A DNA stretch of 64,000 nucleotides from Gallionella sp. (GTDB lineage: Bacteria; Pseudomonadota; Gammaproteobacteria; Burkholderiales; Gallionellaceae), in NCBI GenBank assembly GCA_030682375.1, contig JAUXOL010000013.1, positions 62,001 to 126,000 of the forward strand, given 5' to 3'. The first letter of the stretch is position 1. Each line of letters opens with the position of its first letter. Position numbers and translations under genes: made by a program. Shown one piece after another: positions 46,683-57,129 of the stretch. The notes below the pieces were generated by a model that was not told the DNA's origin, did not search any database, and saw nothing but the letters and a program-made list of their open reading frames with translations.

Positions 46683-49600
46683 TCCCGCAGGTAGATGAAT
46701 TCGTTGTTGCCCTTGTAGACACCGAAAGTCGCGCGCCCACCAGTCAGCGGCAGATAAGTCGGCACGGTGGGAACTATCATCGCACTACCAGCTCCGCCGG
46801 TAGGTCTCGACAAACTGATGTTCAGGATACCGTTCGTAACCGTTGCCGCCCCAGTCGGCGTCGGCGTGGTCGTTCCGGTGATTGCGCCCGACTTGTTCAG
46901 CAAATCGTAAGTCGCCGCCAGCGTCAAGCTGGTCAAGCTGTCCATCGCGCTGGTCACCCAAAATGTACCGTTGAAATACTGCACCGTCGCGGTCAACGGC
47001 AACTTCAACAACTCCGAGCCATGTGCGTTGGACAGCTTGATGCGTCCGCTCGCCACCTTGACCCCGCCCTCGAGCGAATCGGCAGGTACGAGCCTGAGCG
47101 AAAAAACATCCTCAACGTCATAAGCGCGTACATACGCATCGGTCGGCGCGGTCAGCGCAGAGCTTAAGGTATAAGTCGGTGCGACGGTCGCGACACCCGC
47201 GACAAAAGTCAGCGGATCATACGTCAACGAAAACTCATTCCCCCCCGGATTCTGCATCGTTTCGCTGCCCCTGCCATCCCATGCTTCGAGCGTGACCGTT
47301 TTGGCATAGCCGTTTGCCGTCGCGTAATTTGCGGTGACGCCACCCAACGCATTCAAAGCAGTAACCCTCACACTGAATGGCTGGCCGGAATAAACAAAAC
47401 CATCTACCACGTCATTCGAGGCCGGGCACGTCAAACCATTCGGACATGGCATAGGCACACCCGCCGACAGCACCACGGAGGTATTGAAATGGTCGGGAAT
47501 GAAACGCCCTATCAGCGCAGTCCGGGCATTCGCGGAACCGGCGAAAATCGCCACGCGATCAGTCAGATTCACTCCCGTCGAATTAAGATAATTCGTGGCT
47601 GCCGTTGCCGTCAACGTGAACGTGCCTGCTTCGCTGTAATTCAGGGTGCTCCACGTCGTCGCGGCCGCGCTACCGCCCCCCGGCACCGCAACCGCGCCGT
47701 TGCTGAGCAACCCCGCAGCCGGACTGAACGGTGCAGCCGCAAGCAGCAGCACCGTGTCGGCATAGTGCGCTGCGATTCCCGAACCGGTAAGCTGCTCGTA
47801 CGTGGCATCGATCTCCGGCAAACCGTTGCCATCTAAATCGCCGGAGCTATTCCACAGATAACCGCCGACATTCGTCTGAAAATTAGCGCCCGCGTTGGCA
47901 AAGATCGCGCCGTCTGAGGTATCGTCGGCCGGATTGGCGGATGCACCCTGCATGACATCAGAAACAATCACCGCAAACGGCCGCGCCGTCAGGATTGCGG
48001 AGGTGCCGGTCACCGGGGCAGCGGGAACCGTGGCATCGTCGCGCAGGCTCAGCGAATACTTGCCGACATCGCTGGTGACCAGGCAAAAACTAGCCACGCC
48101 AGCCGAGAAAGTCAGATTGAGGTTGTTGCTGGTTGCCGACGCCACCGGAGCCGCGATCGACAGCGTCTGACAAGCACCGTAGTTAGGCAAACACGCCCCC
48201 GAAACAGGCAGGCAAATTTTCGGTGCGGCGGCACCAATCGGATGCTCCGCTCCCAGCGCGGTCGGCGTGTACCAGCCATCCATAGGCTTGACGCCGATAA
48301 AGGTCGTATCGGTCCCGCCGCCACACACGGATGCGTTGCGCTTGACACTCATCAGATGAGGACGCCCCGCGATCACACCCGCGCCCAACGCATCGGCCGC
48401 TGGAGTATCGACCACGAATGAGGCGACGCCGCTGCTGAATTGCACCGGCGTGCCCGAGGAAGAATTGATCGTCCCCAGATATTCGCTGACGTTGATATAC
48501 ACGCCCTCCTGAACCGCATCGGACAGAACGAAATTCGCCGTGCCATTGTCAGCCGCAGCAAAGGTATAACGCTTGTTGACGCTATCCCAAATTCCATTAT
48601 TGCTTGCCGCCGAGGTCAGGGTGGCACTGGATGCCGCGCCCCCCTGCAGGGTGGCCGTAATGACCACCGTCTTGGCGTAAGTCGTGCTCACCTGGCCATT
48701 GGTATTGAGCGCACTGATGGTCACCGTCGGCCGGGGATCGGAGGCGCAAGTGGTGGGCGTCAGGTTGTCGGCCACGATCCGGAAGCCCGCTGGCGGCACA
48801 TAGGTCTGGGCGCAGATCTTGAGGCCGCTGATCTCGTGGATGTTCGTCGAGGCGCCGCTCGATCCCGTAAAAGAAAGCTGCCAGTTCGTCGGCACCTCTG
48901 CCTGCAGCGGATTGACCGCATAGGCATCAAACGACGGGATCAGCGGCGTATAGCTGGCACCGGTACCAGAGCTGTCGCGCTCGATCGAGACCAGCGTGGT
49001 CTTGGTACCGGCACTCCCATTCCAGGAGTAATTGCGAGCATCCACCGTCAAGCGATAAGCATGGCCGAGGCCAGCTGTGGCCGGCGACGGCGCATCGATA
49101 GGGGGTGTCAATGTGGCCGTGCCGCCGAGATAGGGATAGCCGATCACTCCCGACCCCGACCCGCGCGCCGACACCGAATCAGCTGTCAGACCGGGAGCCG
49201 CGCCGCCGACACGGCCCTCGGTGTTGGCCGAAAAGTTGCCATATTCGTCAACGCCGATACCTATCCAGCCACCGGTGAAGCCATTGATGCCTGTCTTTTG
49301 CGCGTAGCCGAGCGAACCGCCATATGCGCCCGACACCGCCGCGATCGCAGCATCCGACAAAATGAAAGTGATGCCGTCTCCCCCGGTACCGCCGTAGGCG
49401 TAATGCTTGAACTCGACGGAAATCCAGTTGCCTTTGGCGGGGAAAGTCCCCGGGCTGGTAGCGGACGTCGATACATTATTGGCGATAGAGGTCAAACGCA
49501 ATTTGTTGGCAACGATTTGCGGCAAAAAGGCAGTCAGCCCGCTCGTGCTCACATTCCAGTTTCCGCTGTAAATCGTCGAAGGGTTAAGGCTGGCACGATT

Positions 49601-52600
49601 GAAGTTATCGCAGACGCAAGTCACGCCGGCAGGACTGCCGGCCGGCACCGAGCACGCGAATGCCGTCTCGCCTGCCACAAAACTGGTGGTGGCCGCAATC
49701 GGCCCCGATACATTGGAAACTCCCGTAGAAGTGGCGCCGGGCGTCACCGGCGTTGGCCGCGTCCAGGTACCGGCGACATATTTGCCGATGGCAAAATTGC
49801 CGGGAGTGGCAAGTGCATCGACTTCACCCGCGACAAAACCGAATGTCACGCCATAACTGCCGACATCCACCGTGTCGCCGCTCGCCCACAGCGACCAGTA
49901 ACGATTCACATCCAGCGCAGAATCGATGCCAGAATTGGAGATCAAGGGATGCTCGTTGCCTGTCGTACTGCCGGTAAGCGTCCCGCCGCCCAGCAGCGTC
50001 GTGACCAGGTTGATAGCTATCGGCGAATAATTACCGTTGCTGCCTACTGGGTAAGTGCAGGTGGTCGTACCCGATGGGAAGGTCAGACGCAGATTGCCGT
50101 CCACAAAGCCGCTGGTACGAACGACACTGGCCGGGCAATTGGCAGCGGCCGTCAGAATATTGGCTCCCGTCGCGACCGTGCCGCTGGTCAATGCCAGCAC
50201 GCCGCTGGCGGTGACCGCGCCATTGAGCGTAAAGCCGCTGGCGTTATTGAGCGTGAGGTTCTGGAAAGTCGCCGTACCGGTAAAGCTCTGCGCCGCCGTC
50301 CCATTGAACGTCCAGGTGCCGCTACCCGAGGTAAAGGTACCCGCATTGCTGAAGTCGCCGGCAATGGCTGCCGCTCCGCTGCCGCCCGAATAAGTACCGC
50401 CGGCGTTGACCGAGATATTGCCCGCTACGGTAAGCGTATTCGCCGCGTTGTTGAGGATGCCATCGATACTCAGATCGCTGATGGCCGGCGTGTTGATATT
50501 CTGGGTCACCGTGTGCCCAACATCTACGGTAACGAAGTCTCCGGAGAGCGGAATGCCGCCGCGACAAGACGTCCAGGTTGCCGCCGCACTCCAGTTGCCG
50601 CTGGCCACGCTGGTGCAATTCACCGCGCTTGCCAGTGTCTCGGTCACAGTGAGAAATGCGCTGGTCGCGGAACAATAGACCCTAGCATTATTGGTTGCCC
50701 CGGGTTGGTTGAAGTCGTATTGCAGCATCAACCGATGGCCGGCCGGCACGGTATAGGCTGCGCTGGCGATGGTGTAGGGATAGGCGGTGGTTGTGCCGGC
50801 GCCAGTCAGCGTGATGACGGCGCTCGAACCGATCAGTGTCTTGCCCCCGGCCACCGGGTCATAGTCATACAGACTGACAGTCACTTTATCCGTGGCCGCA
50901 TTGCCGCGCAAAAATGCGCTACCGGTAGGATTCGCAGCTATATTGGTGTTCGCTGCGTAATTGGCGTTGAGATACCACCTCGAGTGTGTGTACAACCCAA
51001 CAGGGTGGTTGGCCGACCTAGCATTGCCGGTGCAGGTGTTCGCCGTAATCAACGATGCGGTGATGATAGGTGGAATAGTTTGATTGGTGCCCGAGGTAAC
51101 ATTGGTCGTGCCGTCGAATCCGATAGGCACACCCAGGGTGGTGTCGTGGTAATAGGTCTTGGGCAGCGCAGGTCTGACCGAATAAACCTGGCCGGTAAAC
51201 GGCATGGTGGTGATTATCGCCGGACTGATCCCGGTGACGTTGGCCATATTCAATCCCAGCGTGCCGGTACCGCTGCCGGTACTGGCCGTCACGGTCCAGG
51301 CAGTGCCGCTGCCGGTGACGCCGGTGATCGCCGGCGCGCCACCCAACCCGGTATTGACCAGCGTAAAGTTGCTGCTGCTCACCCCGGTGACGCTGGTATT
51401 GAACGTAACAGTCCATGACACCGTGGCCGACGTAGTCGGATTGATGCTGGCATAGTTAACCGAAACAACCGTAGGGCTGGAACAGCTATGCTTCACCGTC
51501 GCCCCGCCATTGGATGTCAACGTATAGTCTGTCGGGCAAGTGGAAGTCAAAGTAACCGTCCCAACTATCGCGCTGGTCACCGTCACATTACGCGCCAAGG
51601 TAATCCCCCCGGTGTTGCTCACGGTCAGGTTCGCGAAGCCCAAAACTCCTGCGCCGGAAATCGTCTGTACCGCCGCACCGCCATTGAGCGTGACCACGCC
51701 CGTGCCGGCAGTGAACGTACCGTTCTGCTGAAAGTTTCCCGCCACATTAAGCGCGTTAGCGCCATTGCCGAACGTATTGGTCGCACCGATGCTGAAATTG
51801 CCGCTCACAGTAAGCGCCGCAGCCGCAGTAGCAGTCGCGGTACCGCTCATGGTGAGGTTACCCCCAATCGTGGTCACTCCGGTAAGTGTCTTGGCACCGC
51901 TCCCGGCCAAGCCAAGGTTGGAATAAGGCGTGGCCTTTACCGTCTGCGCCGCACCGGTGTAGTTAACAGTGTTTCCGACTGCGGTCGCGGTCAGCGCAGT
52001 GATGGCCGACGTGCCGCCCAGAGTCAACGTGCTGCCGGTGCTGTTGGTGAGATTTCCCGTTCCAGCCAAGGCGGTGCTGACGGTCAGATTGCAGTTATTG
52101 GTCAGCACCGTCGGCGCGGTGACGGTGAGACGTGGGATAGTCAATGCTGTCGCACAGTTAAGGGACTGGGCTGCCGTGGTGCTAAAGGTATACACCCCCG
52201 TACCCGCGGTAAAAGTCGCGCCGTTGTGCGAAAGTCCGCCTCTTAAGGCGACAGCAGCCGTAGCATTGGACCAAATCCCGCCAGGATTGATGGTCACCAA
52301 TCCAGTGAACGTTTTCGCGCCGGTAGCCGAGGTAATGTTCAGCGTGCCGCCCACGTTCGTTGCGCCGGTCACTGTCAGCGCAAAGGCGCCGACAGTGTGC
52401 GTGCCGCTGTTCACATTGAGCGCTCCGCCTATCGTGGTTGTACCCAGCAAGGAGACTGCGGTTCCGGCCGTCTTGTTGATGGTGACGTTATTGTAGGTAG
52501 TGAAAGCCCCCATGGTTTGGCCGGCGCCACCGGCAAAGACCACCGTGCCGGTGCCGGCCACCATCGCCGTGGGAATAAAGCTCCCGCTAACGGTAACGGT

Positions 52601-53188
52601 GCTGCCCCCCGGAGTGAAGGCGCCGGGAGCGAAATTCCCCCCGACGGTAATATTGCTGGCCCCTGTGGCAACGAACCGCGATTGGGCAGCAGTTCCGCCC
52701 GACGTCACCGCGCCGGTCACATTGACTGTTCCGGTAGCTCCCACGGTCACTTGGCTGAATCGGCTAGCGCTGTTGCCGCCACTGATGGCGATGCTGCCGG
52801 CATTGAGCGTACCCGTGCCGACGGCAATGGTAGAGCTGCGATTAGTACCAGTGGATGCCGCCATCGTGATGGCGCCACTTACACTCAAAGTCACGCCGGG
52901 ATTGATATTGACGCCATGCGTCGCAACGGATGGCGCTGCGACAATAATGCCGGTCGCGGCAGCGTTGGCGGTAACGGTGACGGTATGAGCGGCAGCGATG
53001 GTGACGGTGTCGGCGGCAACCGGGCCACCCGCCACATTGCAAGGCGCAGCCCATGTCGTGGCAGCGTTCCAATTGCCGGTTGCCACAGAGGTACAAGCCG
53101 CAGCATTCGCCTTGGTCGCCCCCAGCAGCGCAGCCAAAAACGACAGCAGCAGCAATGACCATCTGCCACACTTGCCAAACGCGCCCAT
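46673..53188 (-). CDS. mshQ: Giant MshQ-like adhesin with lectin-like domain (2171 aa)
   Basis: The signal peptide runs from MGAFGKCGRW to about ANA at residue ~30. Residues ~35-560 are Gly/Thr/Ala-rich beta repeats of the type NVAGNFQQNGTFTAGTGVVT, probably a beta-helix. An Ig-like domain (TSATVSWTVTFN, ~575-660) and a segment starting near YYHDTTLG (~690) follow. At ~860 the opening CTSVASGNWSAAATW repeats the N-terminal CTSVATGNWNAATTW and starts a second beta-repeat block. Residues ~1190-1460 look like an L-type lectin (DNFNRASLN, GDGITFILSDAA, GGWIGIGVDEYGNF). The rest, ~1465-2171, is the DUF6701-type MshQ C-terminus (GRFIPDHFN, ending GGRATFGVYKGNNEFIYL). It is probably surface-exposed and pilus-linked. 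ATG 53188 is preferred for its GGGGAG site; ATG 53203 is possible. Confidence 0.85.
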   Translation of the reverse strand: MGAFGKCGRWSLLLLSFLAALLGATKANAAACTSVATGNWNAATTWAAPCNVAGGPVAADTVTIAAAHTVTVTANAAATGIIVAAPSVATHGVNINPGVTLSVSGAITMAASTGTNRSSTIAVGTGTLNAGSIAISGGNSASRFSQVTVGATGTVNVTGAVTSGGTAAQSRFVATGASNITVGGNFAPGAFTPGGSTVTVSGSFIPTAMVAGTGTVVFAGGAGQTMGAFTTYNNVTINKTAGTAVSLLGTTTIGGALNVNSGTHTVGAFALTVTGATNVGGTLNITSATGAKTFTGLVTINPGGIWSNATAAVALRGGLSHNGATFTAGTGVYTFSTTAAQSLNCATALTIPRLTVTAPTVLTNNCNLTVSTALAGTGNLTNSTGSTLTLGGTSAITALTATAVGNTVNYTGAAQTVKATPYSNLGLAGSGAKTLTGVTTIGGNLTMSGTATATAAAALTVSGNFSIGATNTFGNGANALNVAGNFQQNGTFTAGTGVVTLNGGAAVQTISGAGVLGFANLTVSNTGGITLARNVTVTSAIVGTVTLTSTCPTDYTLTSNGGATVKHSCSSPTVVSVNYASINPTTSATVSWTVTFNTSVTGVSSSNFTLVNTGLGGAPAITGVTGSGTAWTVTASTGSGTGTLGLNMANVTGISPAIITTMPFTGQVYSVRPALPKTYYHDTTLGVPIGFDGTTNVTSGTNQTIPPIITASLITANTCTGNARSANHPVGLYTHSRWYLNANYAANTNIAANPTGSAFLRGNAATDKVTVSLYDYDPVAGGKTLIGSSAVITLTGAGTTTAYPYTIASAAYTVPAGHRLMLQYDFNQPGATNNARVYCSATSAFLTVTETLASAVNCTSVASGNWSAAATWTSCRGGIPLSGDFVTVDVGHTVTQNINTPAISDLSIDGILNNAANTLTVAGNISVNAGGTYSGGSGAAAIAGDFSNAGTFTSGSGTWTFNGTAAQSFTGTATFQNLTLNNASGFTLNGAVTASGVLALTSGTVATGANILTAAANCPASVVRTSGFVDGNLRLTFPSGTTTCTYPVGSNGNYSPIAINLVTTLLGGGTLTGSTTGNEHPLISNSGIDSALDVNRYWSLWASGDTVDVGSYGVTFGFVAGEVDALATPGNFAIGKYVAGTWTRPTPVTPGATSTGVSNVSGPIAATTSFVAGETAFACSVPAGSPAGVTCVCDNFNRASLNPSTIYSGNWNVSTSGLTAFLPQIVANKLRLTSIANNVSTSATSPGTFPAKGNWISVEFKHYAYGGTGGDGITFILSDAAIAAVSGAYGGSLGYAQKTGINGFTGGWIGIGVDEYGNFSANTEGRVGGAAPGLTADSVSARGSGSGVIGYPYLGGTATLTPPIDAPSPATAGLGHAYRLTVDARNYSWNGSAGTKTTLVSIERDSSGTGASYTPLIPSFDAYAVNPLQAEVPTNWQLSFTGSSGASTNIHEISGLKICAQTYVPPAGFRIVADNLTPTTCASDPRPTVTISALNTNGQVSTTYAKTVVITATLQGGAASSATLTSAASNNGIWDSVNKRYTFAAADNGTANFVLSDAVQEGVYINVSEYLGTINSSSGTPVQFSSGVASFVVDTPAADALGAGVIAGRPHLMSVKRNASVCGGGTDTTFIGVKPMDGWYTPTALGAEHPIGAAAPKICLPVSGACLPNYGACQTLSIAAPVASATSNNLNLTFSAGVASFCLVTSDVGKYSLSLRDDATVPAAPVTGTSAILTARPFAVIVSDVMQGASANPADDTSDGAIFANAGANFQTNVGGYLWNSSGDLDGNGLPEIDATYEQLTGSGIAAHYADTVLLLAAAPFSPAAGLLSNGAVAVPGGGSAAATTWSTLNYSEAGTFTLTATAATNYLNSTGVNLTDRVAIFAGSANARTALIGRFIPDHFNTSVVLSAGVPMPCPNGLTCPASNDVVDGFVYSGQPFSVRVTALNALGGVTANYATANGYAKTVTLEAWDGRGSETMQNPGGNEFSLTYDPLTFVAGVATVAPTYTLSSALTAPTDAYVRAYDVEDVFSLRLVPADSLEGGVKVASGRIKLSNAHGSELLKLPLTATVQYFNGTFWVTSAMDSLTSLTLAATYDLLNKSGAITGTTTPTPTGAATVTNGILNISLSRPTGGAGSAMIVPTVPTYLPLTGGRATFGVYKGNNEFIYLRENY

Positions 53189-53222
53189 AGTCACTCCCCT
53201 CATCGCTGCCGATCCTCCCTGG

Positions 53223-54443
53223 TCAATCGACCGATATTCTCGCGAACTTGCGCTTGCCGACCTGGGCGACGACCACCCGACCGGACTCCACTATAGCGGC
53301 CTTGTCGTTGACGCGATCGCCGTCGAGCTTGACCGCGCCCTGCTGGATCATGCGCATCGCCTCGGAGGTGCTATCCACCAGCCCGGCCTGTTTCAGCAGG
53401 TGCGGCACGGTGATGCGGCCGTCTTGCGCCGCGACGCTGATCTCGGGCATATCGTCCGGCAGCACGCCTTTCTGGAAGCGAGCCTCGAATTCGGCCAGCG
53501 CGTCTTCGGCAGCCTTGCGGGAATGGAAGCGCGCGACGATCTCTTGCGCGAACAGCACTTTGATGTCGCGCGGATTGCGTCCGCCTTCGATGTCTTCTCG
53601 CCATTTCGCGATGGTCGCCAGCGATTCGAACGACAGCAGCTCCAGATAACGCCACATCAGCGTGTCGGAGATCGACATCAGCTTGCCGAACATGTCCGAC
53701 GGCGCATCGGTGATACCGATGTAGTTACCCAGCGACTTGGACATCTTGTTGACGCCGTCCAGCCCTTCCAGCAGCGGCATGGTGAGCACGCACTGCTGCG
53801 GCTGGCCGTGATGGCGCTGCAGCTCGCGGCCCATCAGCAGGTTGAATTTCTGGTCGGTACCGCCCAGCTCGATGTCGGCCTTGAGCGCGACGGAGTCGTA
53901 GCCCTGCACCAGCGGGTAGACGAATTCGTGGATGGCGATGGGCTGGTTGCCCTTGTAGCGCTTGGAGAAGTCGTCGCGCTCCAGCATCTGCGCGACGGTA
54001 TGGGTCGCGGCCAGACGGATCAGATCGACCGCGCTGAACTTGTCCATCCAGGTGGAGTTGAACACGATCTCGGTCTTTTCCGGGTCGAGCACCTTGAACA
54101 CCTGTTCGCGGTAGGACTGCGCGTTCTCCAGCACCTGCTCACGCGACAGCGGCGGGCGGGTGGCGTTCTTGCCGGTCGGGTCACCTATCATGCCGGTGAA
54201 GTCGCCGATCAGGAACAGCGCGTGGTGTCCCAAGTCTTGCAGTTGGCGCATCTTGTTCAGCAGCACGGTGTGGCCGAGGTGCAGGTCGGGCGCGGTCGGA
54301 TCGAAACCGGCCTTGACGCGCAGTGGGCGACCCAGCGCCAGCTTCTGTTTCAGTTCGTGTTCTAGCAGCAGCTCGTGCGCGCCGCGTTTGATCGTTGCCA
54401 GCGCATCGGCCGAGAACGAGTCCAGTTGTGTGGTTTTAGTCAT
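53223..54443 (-). CDS. tyrS: Tyrosyl-tRNA synthetase
   Basis: This is a 406-residue class I synthetase of the bacterial TyrZ-like type. The HIGH motif is HLGH in [10 protein letters not shown], and the KMSKS motif lies in [12 protein letters not shown]-terminal S4 RNA-binding domain (~340-400) ends the chain ([14 protein letters not shown]). It is divergent from the M23 peptidase gene. Confidence 0.97.
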   Translation of the reverse strand: MTKTTQLDSFSADALATIKRGAHELLLEHELKQKLALGRPLRVKAGFDPTAPDLHLGHTVLLNKMRQLQDLGHHALFLIGDFTGMIGDPTGKNATRPPLSREQVLENAQSYREQVFKVLDPEKTEIVFNSTWMDKFSAVDLIRLAATHTVAQMLERDDFSKRYKGNQPIAIHEFVYPLVQGYDSVALKADIELGGTDQKFNLLMGRELQRHHGQPQQCVLTMPLLEGLDGVNKMSKSLGNYIGITDAPSDMFGKLMSISDTLMWRYLELLSFESLATIAKWREDIEGGRNPRDIKVLFAQEIVARFHSRKAAEDALAEFEARFQKGVLPDDMPEISVAAQDGRITVPHLLKQAGLVDSTSEAMRMIQQGAVKLDGDRVNDKAAIVESGRVVVAQVGKRKFARISVD

Positions 54444-54642
54444 GATTCTTGCGGTTCCAGTTTGAACGGACGCCGTCCGTTCCGGTTTTCATACCGTTCG
54501 TCGGTCGGCGCCTGCCGCCCGATTTTCCCTCCCCCCAACCGTCGGTTCTGTTTTGAGGGTGGGCCGGTTTCTGTTAAAGTGCGCGCCAGTTCAGAAAAAC
54601 AATACGTTACAAAGAAAAGAGCTGCGACTTCAGGAGGCGCGA

Positions 54643-55974
54643 ATGTTACCCCAAAACCGGCTGGACCAAGAACGCAAAACGCCAAAAATACCAGCTCCGG
54701 CAGGCAAGATGAAGCTGCGCTGGTTCGTCGCGTTGTCGACGATGCCGCTGCTGGGCGTCGTCACGGCCTTCGGCCTAGTGCCGGAAAGCGAGCTGGGGCT
54801 CGACACCGGCAAAGTCGCATACGAAGAGATTGCATTGCCCAAGGTCGCACCCGCCGCCTTCACCGAAAACCACTTCTGGCGTAACGAAAAAGTACAGCGC
54901 GGCGACACCGTCGCCGAACTGCTGCGCCGACTGAACGTGTTGGACAGCTCTGCCAGCGATTACCTGCGCACCGCCGCCGAGGCCGAGTCTTTCCGCAAGC
55001 TGCCGGTCGGCCGCGAAGTGCAGGCCGAGACCGACGCTACCGGCAGGCTGGTCGCGCTGCGCTATCTGGGCGACAACAACGCGCAGGTAGTGATCGAGGC
55101 CCAGGGCGAAGGTTACTTGACCAGAGTCGAAGCCGCTCAGCTCGAGAAGCGTTTGTTCGTGCGCACCGGCGAGATCAAGACCAGCCTGTACGCGGCGACC
55201 GATGCCGCCGGCGTACCCGAGGGTGCGGCCAACCAGCTGACCGAGATATTCAGCGGCGACATCGACTTCCACCACGATCTGAAGCGCGGCGACAAATTCA
55301 CCGTGATCTACGAGATGACCTACAGCAACGGCGCGCTGATCAGCACCGGACGCATCCAGGCCGCCGAGTTCGTCAATCAGGGCACAGCCTATCGCGCGAT
55401 CTATTTCCAGGGCGAAGGCCAGCCCAAGGGTGACTACTACACCCAGGAGGGCAAGAGCGTACGCAAGGCTTTCCTGCGTTCGCCTATCGCCTTCTCGCGT
55501 ATCAGCTCGGGCTTCAGCGGTTCGCGCTTCCACCCTGTGCTGAACAAGTGGCGTGCACACAAGGGCGTGGACTTCGCCGCCCCGATCGGCACCCCGGTAA
55601 AAGTCACCTCGGATGGCATCGTCTCGTCGTTCGGTCGTCAGAACGGCTACGGCAACGTCATCATGATCAACCATCAGGGACGCTACACCACGGTGTACGG
55701 CCACCTGTCGCGTTTTGCCAAGAGCCTGCAGCGCGGCCAGCGCGTAAAACAGGGCGACGTGATCGGCTACGTCGGCATGACCGGCATCACCAGCGGCCCG
55801 CACCTGCACTATGAATTCAAGGTGGACGGGCTGCAGCGCGACCCGTTGCGCGTCGCGTTGCCGAACGCCCAACCCGTCAAGACGGCCGACCGCGACGCAT
55901 TCCTTGCCGTGGCAGACAATTTCGTGGCCCGCATCAACCAGCTGCGCAACACCAACCTCGCCAAACTCGACTGA
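54643..55974 (+). CDS. M23 family metallopeptidase (MepM-like, LytM domain)
   Basis: The 443-residue protein has one N-terminal membrane anchor (~20-40) and an OapA/LysM-like part (NEKVQRGDTVAELLRRLNVL). The C-terminal LytM domain has zinc ligands in RFHPVLNKWRAHKGVDFAAP and GPHLHYEF. It likely cuts peptidoglycan cross-links during growth. ATG 54643 is behind AGGAGG; the frame is open from 54553. It precedes anmK by 7 nt, so wall cleavage and recycling genes are paired. Confidence 0.93.
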   Translation: MLPQNRLDQERKTPKIPAPAGKMKLRWFVALSTMPLLGVVTAFGLVPESELGLDTGKVAYEEIALPKVAPAAFTENHFWRNEKVQRGDTVAELLRRLNVLDSSASDYLRTAAEAESFRKLPVGREVQAETDATGRLVALRYLGDNNAQVVIEAQGEGYLTRVEAAQLEKRLFVRTGEIKTSLYAATDAAGVPEGAANQLTEIFSGDIDFHHDLKRGDKFTVIYEMTYSNGALISTGRIQAAEFVNQGTAYRAIYFQGEGQPKGDYYTQEGKSVRKAFLRSPIAFSRISSGFSGSRFHPVLNKWRAHKGVDFAAPIGTPVKVTSDGIVSSFGRQNGYGNVIMINHQGRYTTVYGHLSRFAKSLQRGQRVKQGDVIGYVGMTGITSGPHLHYEFKVDGLQRDPLRVALPNAQPVKTADRDAFLAVADNFVARINQLRNTNLAKLD

Positions 55975-55981
55975 TCCGGCG

Positions 55982-57079
55982 ATGCATCGGCCTGAGCTCT
56001 ATATCGGGCTAATGTCCGGAACCAGTCTGGACGGCGTCGATGCTGTCCTTGTCGATCTGGGGCAGACTCGCCCCGAACTGATCGGTCGACACTACCTGCC
56101 GTTCGACGAAGCGCTGAAGAGCGAGTTACTGGCGCTGCATCACCCCACACACAACGAACTGCACCGCAACCAGCTGGTCGCCAACCGGCTGGCTAGCCTG
56201 TATGCGCAAAGCGTCACCGAATTGCTGGCACAGACCGGAATGCCCGCTGCACAGATTGCCGCAATCGGCTGTCACGGCCAGACCATACGCCACTGCCCTG
56301 AGCACGGCTACACGCTGCAGATCGGCAACTCGGCGCTGCTGGCGGAACTTGCCGGCATCCGCGTCGTGAGCGATTTCCGCAGCCGCGACATCGCCGCCGG
56401 CGGACAGGGCGCACCGCTGGTTCCGGCATTCCACGACAAGGTGCTGCGCCACGACGCTATCCACCGCGTGGTGGTCAACATCGGCGGCATCAGCAACCTG
56501 ACCGACCTGCCGCCTGGCGCACCCACGTCGGGCTTCGACTGCGGCCCGGGTGGCCTGCTGATGGATGCGTGGTGCATGCAACACTTGGGCACCCCCTACG
56601 ACACCGATGGCGCTTGGGCTGCCTCTGGAGAAGTGATACCGGCGGTGCTGGAACGCATGCTGGACGAACCGTTCTTCGCGTTGCCGCCGCCGAAGAGCAG
56701 CGGACGCGATCTGTTCAACATGAAGTGGCTGCATGCCAGCCTGAAAGGCGACGAGGCCGCGGCGGACGTGCAGGCCACGCTGCTGGAACTGACTTGCCAG
56801 GGCATCGCCCGTGCGATTCGGGAACACTGCCGGGGTGCGCAGGAAATATATCTGTGCGGCGGCGGTGCGCACAACAGCGCGCTACGCAAGCGCCTGGCCG
56901 CCCTGCTGCCGAAATGCACGATAGCCGCGACCGACAGCCTGGATGTGAACGGCGACTTCCTGGAGGCGATCGCCTTCGCTTGGCTGGCGCAACAGACCCT
57001 GCAAGACAAACCCGCCAACCTGCCCGCCGTCACCGGTGCGCGCCACTCCTGCGTGCTCGGCGCGATCTATCCGGCGTAA
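55982..57079 (+). CDS. anmK: Anhydro-N-acetylmuramic acid kinase
   Basis: AnmK phosphorylates 1,6-anhydroMurNAc from wall recycling to MurNAc-6-P. The 365-residue protein shows YIGLMSGTSLDGVDAVLV, IGCHGQTIRH, NIGGISNLT, DCGPGGLLMDAW and YLCGGGAHN, all expected. ATG 55982 overlaps nothing and follows the M23 peptidase stop by 7 nt. Confidence 0.96.
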   Translation: MHRPELYIGLMSGTSLDGVDAVLVDLGQTRPELIGRHYLPFDEALKSELLALHHPTHNELHRNQLVANRLASLYAQSVTELLAQTGMPAAQIAAIGCHGQTIRHCPEHGYTLQIGNSALLAELAGIRVVSDFRSRDIAAGGQGAPLVPAFHDKVLRHDAIHRVVVNIGGISNLTDLPPGAPTSGFDCGPGGLLMDAWCMQHLGTPYDTDGAWAASGEVIPAVLERMLDEPFFALPPPKSSGRDLFNMKWLHASLKGDEAAADVQATLLELTCQGIARAIREHCRGAQEIYLCGGGAHNSALRKRLAALLPKCTIAATDSLDVNGDFLEAIAFAWLAQQTLQDKPANLPAVTGARHSCVLGAIYPA

Positions 57080-57106
57080 AAAAAGCGAGGGGCTTGCACC
57101 CCTCGC
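57078..57106 (-). terminator. Terminator of erpA
   Basis: The stem GCGAGGGG / CCCCTCGC has a 6-nt loop. On the minus strand it is followed by seven T. It also overlaps the end of anmK and could work both ways. Confidence 0.8.
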
Positions 57107-57129
57107 CTTCTGACTGCAAGCCGCTTCGA

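Noticed and set aside
48440-51418. 992-residue open frame on the plus strand opposite mshQ
   Set aside because: Its composition is Arg/His/Gly-rich without domain pattern, while the minus strand encodes a coherent exported protein with lectin and MshQ signatures. It is a shadow of the biased codon use.
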